NCBI GenBank assembly: GCA_033239525.1
Contig: BSYO01000026.1
Span: 1,488,001 to 1,552,000, forward strand
Length of the DNA: 64,000 nucleotides
From: Nepenthes gracilis
Taxonomy: Eukaryota > Streptophyta > Magnoliopsida > Caryophyllales > Nepenthaceae
Direction: 5' to 3'
A program made the position numbers and the translations under genes. Each line of letters opens with the position of its first letter. Position 1 is the stretch's first letter. Positions 58,416 to 64,000 of this stretch are shown piece after piece. The notes beneath the pieces were generated by a model. That model saw nothing but the letters and a program-made list of their open reading frames with translations. It had not been told where the DNA came from and searched no databases.

Positions 58416-60297
58416 TGTAACGGACCACATTCTAAATCCTATCATTAATCATTATCATAATTTATTATCTTTTAATTATTAATTTTACAAACAAATAAAT
58501 CATTAATCCATTGGGCGTAAACTTTTCTTGTCAATACCACAATAGTCTGTATATAAACAATAACACAATATACACAAGATCCAAATACATTTACATCCCA
58601 TCTGGTGGTTCGACGCAAATCTAAGTAATATGACATCAGCTTTTCATTAATGAAAGATACCTACCATTACTAAAATCAATCATACACTAATCTGCAGAAG
58701 CAATAAGCATACATAGAATTTGTCCATCTAAAACTAAAATCATTACTAAGATATAATATTTGTTACATATATCAATTGCCATACATAATCAACATACAAT
58801 CAATACTGAACTATATCACACCATCCTAAGTATCAAAAACCATCCAAAACTCTACATCAATTCCTTCATAGTTACAACTGAAATCAAACTAAAACTAACA
58901 ACTAATATAGTACATATTATCCAAAATCATTAGGTTAGCAAAACTAATAACTTCAGATGCCTAAACTAAATCCTTCTACCTTTACTCCTACTTATCAGGT
59001 AAAAACTCATGTGAATCATTTGAAGGGTTATTAAAACCATAAGAAATGAACTAAATGATTAGCAAGGCACTATACAAAACAAAGAACATGCATATATACC
59101 TTTATACTTAAAATTATATTGTAGGAGGTAAGAATTGTATCGAATAAAATAACATAAATATGAGTACAACCTCCTGATTTTTTATCTTATTCTTTTCTGA
59201 CTAGTAGCCATCAAAACATGTTTCTTATTCTTTCTTATTCCTATCTGTCAAAACATGCTAAAAAATTACTTATCTGTAAGGATCGGGGCTAATAGACCTT
59301 ACTAACTAAAACAACGGTCGATCGAAATCTAAATTGTATTTTTTTCACACAATTAAAGGCCTTTCCTCCTATTTAAGGACTCGGAGGTGGGCCATTTGCA
59401 TATTATCCCTGTAGACGGGGTCAAAACCGTATTGTGAAACTTACTTTTAATTAACGATTTTTCACTATAATATACTAAAATATGTCAAAATATACTATCT
59501 GTTAAACAATCTTTAGTTTACTTTCTTAACTTCCTAAGGAAAGCTCTACAATTTACTTCTTAATCTTAGTTAATAGCATTTTGGAGAACGGTTCATACTT
59601 TTCTTAACAAAATTATAAAATTTTCTCATTCCATTCTATAATGTCAGATACAATTTTATTATATCAAGTTTATAAACATAAAATTTTGACACAAATACAT
59701 GCATCAGAAATTTATAAATTTTTCTATAAATCAAATAAGCATGAATCACATAATTAATATGTAGTATATTTTTATCATATAATACTTTTAAATTTACAAT
59801 TATGAGGCTCAAACATGTAGAAATTATTTGTGTACCTCTAAACATAAAGAGACTTATGAGATAATACACATGATTATGATATAAGTGATTACACGGGAGT
59901 TTTTTTATAAATTTTATTGTAAAAACATAGTAGAGCGATAAATATATAACTTTTTCATACTCTTATTTCAAAATCTTAGTTTAGACGAGTATTAGAATAA
60001 TAATACTCAAAAAGAACGGGAATAAACCAGAACAAAGGAAAGAGAAAACTAAAGGTGCACTTACCTCAACCTGATTTACTTGAAATCCTTATTCGATCGA
60101 CTTTATTTGAGCTATCGAAACCTTCTCTCTTTTCTTCTCTCTTCTCTTCTCTCTGTCTTTCTCTCTCCTCTCTACCGAGCATCACCTAAAAATGGCGGAA
60201 ATTGAACCATCGAGTGTTATTTATACAAGTATCGGTCATTCTTTAAGGCTCTAAGGGAAATAAAATCAAACGAGTTCTAATGGATGGTAGATTGTCA
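58416..60297 (-). repeat. Long LTR (about 1.88 kb), minus orientation
   Basis: Bounded by TG...CA on both strands: minus start TGACAATCTACCATCC (60297), end GGTCCGTTACA (58416). The minus strand has a TATA box (TATAAATAACA, about 60226), a purine-rich GAGAGAGAAAG leader (about 60120-60175) and the segments shared with 52860-54960. It ends exactly where the Tat-type fragment begins at 60298. Length and layout suit a Ty3/gypsy chromovirus-like LTR, but the lineage is uncertain because no internal coding sequence was identified. Confidence 0.55.
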
Positions 60298-62475
60298 GGC
60301 CGGCCTTCGATGAGTTGAAGCAATATCTGGCTAGCCCGCCATTACTAATGTCACCTAAGGTCAGAGAAGAGCTCTACCTCTACTCGGCGGTATCAGAGGT
60401 GTCCCTCAACTCCGTCATCATACGCCAAGACTCCGATACCCAACGGCCAATCGATTATGTGAGCAAAACACCGACCAGCCCAGAGATGAGCCACCTGTGC
60501 ACAGAAAAGTTGGCCTTAGCTCTCATATTCTCCGCACGAAAACTAAGGCCCTACTTTCAGATAAATCGCGTCATAATTCTCACCGACCAACCTCTAAAGA
60601 GTATTCTCTAGAAACCTGACATTTCTAGACGGTTGGTAAAGTGGGCTATCAAATTGGGCAAGTTTGACATCGAGTTTCGACCTAGACCAGCCATAAAGGC
60701 AAAGGCTCTAGCCGAATTTATTGTCTAGACCACGACCCCGGTTCTCGAAGAGCAGCCCTCAGATAACACAAAAAAGCACATGGAGGCCTCAGAATGGGTA
60801 CTCCACGTAGATGGATCATCTACAGACACAGGTAGTGGAGCGAGGGTGGTCCTCATGACCCTTGACAGGTTTGAGGTGAAATACTCCCTTAGACTCGACT
60901 TCCCTGCCACCAACAATGTTGTCGAATATGAAACCCTACTAATTGAGTTAAGATTAGCAAAAGAGTGCTCAGCCAAATGACTGACTGTTTACAACGACTC
61001 CGAGCTAATCGTCAACTAGGTTAATGAGAATTTCGAGGCAAGCAACCCACACATGGCCAAATACTTGACCAGGGCAAGGGAGGCCACCCGCAACTTCGAC
61101 TAGCTAACCCTGGTTCATGTTCCCAGAACTGAAAATTAGAAGGCGGATCAGCTGGTGAGAGAAACAGAGGCTGAAAATTCAGAACAGTACTCGAGAAACA
61201 TAAGGGAAGTCCTGAACGCTTCCAGTATAAAGAGACAGAAGGCAATGTAGATTTCCGGGATAAAAAACTAGACGACACCCTATCTGAGATATCTAGCGGA
61301 CGAAATATTGCTAGCAGACGCAGAAGAGGCCAGGCAGATAAAGAGAACGGTCGACTGGTACACAATTGTCAACGGGTGGTTGTATCGCCGTGGCTACTCG
61401 ACTCCGTACCTCCGTTGCCTAACCCCTAAAAAGGTAGACTATGTCTTGAGCAAAGTGCACCTTGAAATTTACGGATCGCACGTCGGCGGTAAAAACCTAG
61501 CATTCAAGATCATGCGGTAAGGCTACTATTGGCCCTCGACGAAAATGGATGCACTCGAGTTTGTAAAGAGGTGCGAAAGCTATCAGCTTCACGGTAACCT
61601 TCGCCACCAGCCATCCGCCGACCTGAAATCCCTTCAGGCACCATGGCCCTTCGAGTAATGGAGGCTCGACATTCTTGGGCCATTTTCCATCGCAACCAGG
61701 CAAAGAGAGTTCATCATAGTAGGCATTGACTACTTCGTAAAGTGGGTCGAGGCCGTCCCACTAGCTAAGATCACAGAATACAACGCACCTGAGTTCGTTC
61801 GCCAGAATATCATCAGTAGATTTGGTGTTTCAGAAGTCACTGTGACTGACAACGGGACTCAATTCTCAAAAAAAATGCTTCACAAAGTATTGCACCAATT
61901 TTGGGATTAGGCTAGTTCACACTTCTGTGGCATACCCTCAAGCAAATGGACAAGTGAAGGTCACAAATCGAACGTTACTCCACGGGCTTAAGACCAAGTT
62001 AGAGGACGCAAGGGGATCATGGGTAGATGAGCTTGCCTTAGTCCTTTGGTATTACCGGACAACTCTAAAGGAACCAACACTTGAGATACCCTTCAGCCTA
62101 TGTTACGGGACTGAAGGAGTGATCCCTGTCGAAATCGGGCTTCCAAGTCTTAAGGTAAATTCTTTTGACCAGCAGGGTAACTCCTAGAAGATCCGGGAAC
62201 ACGTAGACTTACTAGAAGAAGCCCACGATGTCGCCAGAATGTGGACAGCGGCCTACCAACATCGAATCATCGGCTACTACAACAAGAAGATGAAAGCGCG
62301 GTAGTTCGATGTCGGAGATTTGGTTTTGCGAAGCATCGATACCATGGGAGAGGTGGCCGGCCGGAACAAGCTCTCCCCAAATTGGGAAGGGCCTTTTCTA
62401 GTCTCTGCCATCCTGCAAAACGGGACATACAAGCTTTGGAATCAAGACGGAAAGTTGATCTCGCAGACGTGAAAT
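60298..62475 (+). pseudogene. Ty3/gypsy Tat-type pol: RNase H, second RNase H, integrase; broken
   Basis: The 5' end is lost; it opens in the last part of the reverse transcriptase/RNase H region. RNase H-1: 60303-60730 (FDELKQYLASPPLL, HLCTEKLALALIFSARKL, IILTDQPLKSIL). Second RNase H: 60780-61150 (WVLHVDGSSTDTGSGA, NNVVEYETLLIELRLA, DSELIVN), the extra archaeal-type domain that marks the Tat lineage. Integrase: zinc motif at about 61450-61590 (HLEIYGSHVGG; its last Cys appears replaced by Tyr in RCESYQ), core Asp residues in LDILGPF and VTDNGTQF. A frameshift near 61900 leads to AYPQANGQVKVTNRTLL, where the catalytic Glu position reads Lys. The C-terminal part (62200-62475) has YYNKKMKAR and FDVGDLVLRSIDTMGEV. 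About fourteen stops; inactive. Confidence 0.8.
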
Positions 62476-63268
62476 ACGATCCACCTCAAGTGCTACTTCT
62501 AATAAGGACCCAAGTAGGTATTTTACATAATTGTATGTGATCATTTGTGTGCACGATTCAATTAGTAAAATAAGAATTTCCTTTAGCATGTTGTGTTTCT
62601 TTGGTGTGCATATATGTACGTAATTCTTGTTGTAGGTTCAAACGACCAAGGCTGCCCCTAAGTTGGGAGGGTCTTCATCCTCTTGTTATTAAACCCTGGT
62701 TATCTAGGCGGCCCATAAGTGGTCATATCTAAACTCTGGTCATCTAGGGGCCCATAAGTGATCGTATATAAACACTGATCATCCAGGCAGCCCATGAGTG
62801 GTCATATCTAAACCTTGATCATCCAAGTTACCTATTAGCGGTCAAAAAGTCTTAGGGGCTGACACAGCACATGCAACCTCCTACACAAGGAGATAGCGTG
62901 ATCAGTCAGCGATGGTCAATCGAAGCAAAATGCTCCACCAAAGCGGGCCGCCCAAGTCTACACTTGGGCTGCACCACCAACCTTTACTTACATGCGAATA
63001 CTAGGCTGGCTTAACACAAGTGACGGCCTAGAAAACGCACCCAAGGACTCTACTCCTTTGGAAACGCCATGAACGCCCAAAAACAAGGCGGGCGGCCAAC
63101 TCACAGGAATCTTGCCCAATTAGCCGCCAAGAGCGGCAAAGATACAAAATACAAAAAGCAGCTGTAAAAAGTAAGAACATGCGACATGCACAAAGTTGTT
63201 CGTATTATTGCTTAATGGTAAAATACATTGACGTAATTAAACCAAAAAAACACTACAATTACCAAAAA
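62476..63268. other. 3' non-coding region of the Tat-type element
   Basis: Lies between the integrase end and the antisense ORF. Includes the 40-bp tandem array and GC-balanced sequence of no coding resemblance (about 62850-63240). Tat elements typically have such a long, variable 3' region before the 3' LTR; the LTR would lie beyond this window. Confidence 0.55.
62690..62849 (+). repeat. Tandem array, four units of about 40 bp
   Basis: Units start TAAACCCTGG (62690), TAAACTCTGG (62730), TAAACACTGA (62769) and TAAACCTTGA (62809). Each continues with (T/C)CATC(T/C)A and a CCCATAAGTGGTCATATC-like end. Unit lengths are 40, 39, 40 and 41 bp. It sits in the 3' untranslated region of the Tat-type element. 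Confidence 0.85.
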
Positions 63269-64000
63269 CTACAGAAGCGGTGGTGGCCCCTGTCTGTCCC
63301 ATGGCTCTCCCACGAGGCTGTCGCGACGCTGCGCTGACCGGTTTGACAAATTGATGAGATCCACAGGGAAGTCAGGGTCAACCAACCGCACAATATACCG
63401 ACTAATGTTGATCCCTTCCCATAACCGTGACAGTATCATGTCTGTGACCTCGTGAGGACGAATGCAAAGGCTTAGATCGTTCTCCAGGGTAGCCATTTGC
63501 CCTGCAAGCTGATCGAGGCGCCCCTTAACCTGCTTGTTTTTCTCCTTCAGATGAGCGACCTCTACTTCCAGGCTCTCTTTCTCCGCCTCCATGCCCGACA
63601 AGATAAACTCCAGGGCAGCCGCGTCCTCTCGATACTCCGCCCGCAGGCCTCCAGCTTAGAATCAAGCCAAGTGATCTCCATGTCCCTATCGGAGATCACC
63701 ATATCTCTCTACCTAAGCGCCTTGGTGACTGCACCTGAGACCTTATCAGCCTGCACACATACAAAAAAAGAAAAAAAAAAGAGAGGATTAGAAAAGACAA
63801 ACTAAAAGACAAGGAGGGCAATAGAATTTATACCGCCCAAATTCTTCGTGTTAGCCTGTCTGGCCTGACACCCAAATCCGGCACCAAAGGCGGTGAGCAA
63901 GGAATGGGACCCTCGTGGGCAGGGCTGGGGGCGACCTTAGCTAAGAACTCCTCCAACGATTCCTCTGGAGTATTCTCCGTCCTGGCTAACCACTTGGGAA
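63269..64000 (-). pseudogene. Antisense spliced ORF of the Tat-type element, coiled-coil protein (partial)
   Basis: Opposite in direction to pol. The left exon (63834-64000, continuing past the window) encodes PKWLARTENTPEESLEEFLA and a Pro-rich part. A likely 83-bp intron, 63751-63833 (donor GCG|GTATAA, acceptor TTTGTATGTGTGCAG), joins in phase 0 to AADKVSGAVTKALR. The next exon has one TAG and a frameshift around 63645-63655, then continues 63601-63269 with EAEKESLEVEVAHLKEKNKQ and QLAGQMATLENDL, a heptad-type coiled coil. Antisense ORFs of this kind downstream of pol are described for Tat elements; function is unknown. Base composition is GC-balanced like the pol region. Confidence 0.55.

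Noticed and set aside
1..64000. CRISPR arrays, bacterial operons, rRNA and tRNA genes
   Set aside because: No regular direct repeats with spacers, no rRNA wording and no convincing tRNA cloverleaf with its box A and box B; the window is plant nuclear DNA.

Overview
This is plant nuclear DNA, almost certainly from an angiosperm. It has spliced genes with GT/AG introns, a PB1-Raf-like kinase, a flavonoid-type UDP-glycosyltransferase and plant retrotransposon lineages (Ty1/copia SIRE/Maximus and Tork/TNT1-like, Ty3/gypsy Tat). Background DNA is very AT-rich and full of old, decayed transposons. Introns are long (10.8 kb and 5.3 kb), which suggests a large, repeat-rich genome. I cannot name the species; a non-grass angiosperm is the most I would say. 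Exon borders were read by eye from splice sites, reading-frame continuity and family knowledge. No search or RNA data were used.

Genes: (1) 2196-4245 (+) holds the last two exons of an FGGY-family carbohydrate kinase; the rest lies upstream of the window. (2) 8834-25302 (+) is a complete eight-exon gene for a 1,113-residue B4-type Raf-like protein kinase with an N-terminal PB1 domain, closest by eye to the HCR1/RAF40 - RAF35 branch. Its last intron (14341-25135) is filled with retrotransposon. (3) 34209-40886 (-) is a complete two-exon UGT78-type flavonoid 3-O-glycosyltransferase gene of 465 residues, whose single intron also holds transposon LTRs. A 99-codon ORF at 26833-27132 is unexplained.

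Mobile DNA: three SIRE/Maximus-like copies occur. Copy A (16.5-21.3 kb, minus) and copy C (27.8-33.9 kb, plus) carry gag and an env-like third ORF but no pol, and they appear to break at the same place. Copy B (21.3-25.0 kb, plus) keeps the end of pol (RNase H), the env-like ORF and a 3' LTR. A and B sit head to head inside the kinase intron, so the pre-mRNA contains a long diverged inverted repeat. Elsewhere there is a Tork/TNT1-like LTR, primer-binding site and gag (45.6-47.0 kb, minus), a BED-finger hAT transposase pseudogene (47.7-49.4 kb), several solo or orphan LTRs (35.2-36.0, about 38.0-39.0, about 50.4-51.3, about 52.9-55.0 and 58.4-60.3 kb), MITE-like foldbacks, and a Ty3/gypsy Tat-type fragment from 60.3 kb to the window end. 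The Tat fragment has two RNase H domains, an integrase, a 40-bp tandem array and a spliced antisense coiled-coil ORF.

The premature stops in these elements are mostly changes expected from cytosine deamination, consistent with long-term DNA methylation. The most interesting items are the inverted SIRE pair in the kinase intron, the shared pol-less SIRE structure, the tandem array plus spliced antisense ORF of the Tat element, and the 12-bp W-box-like repeats in the LTR inside the UGT intron.
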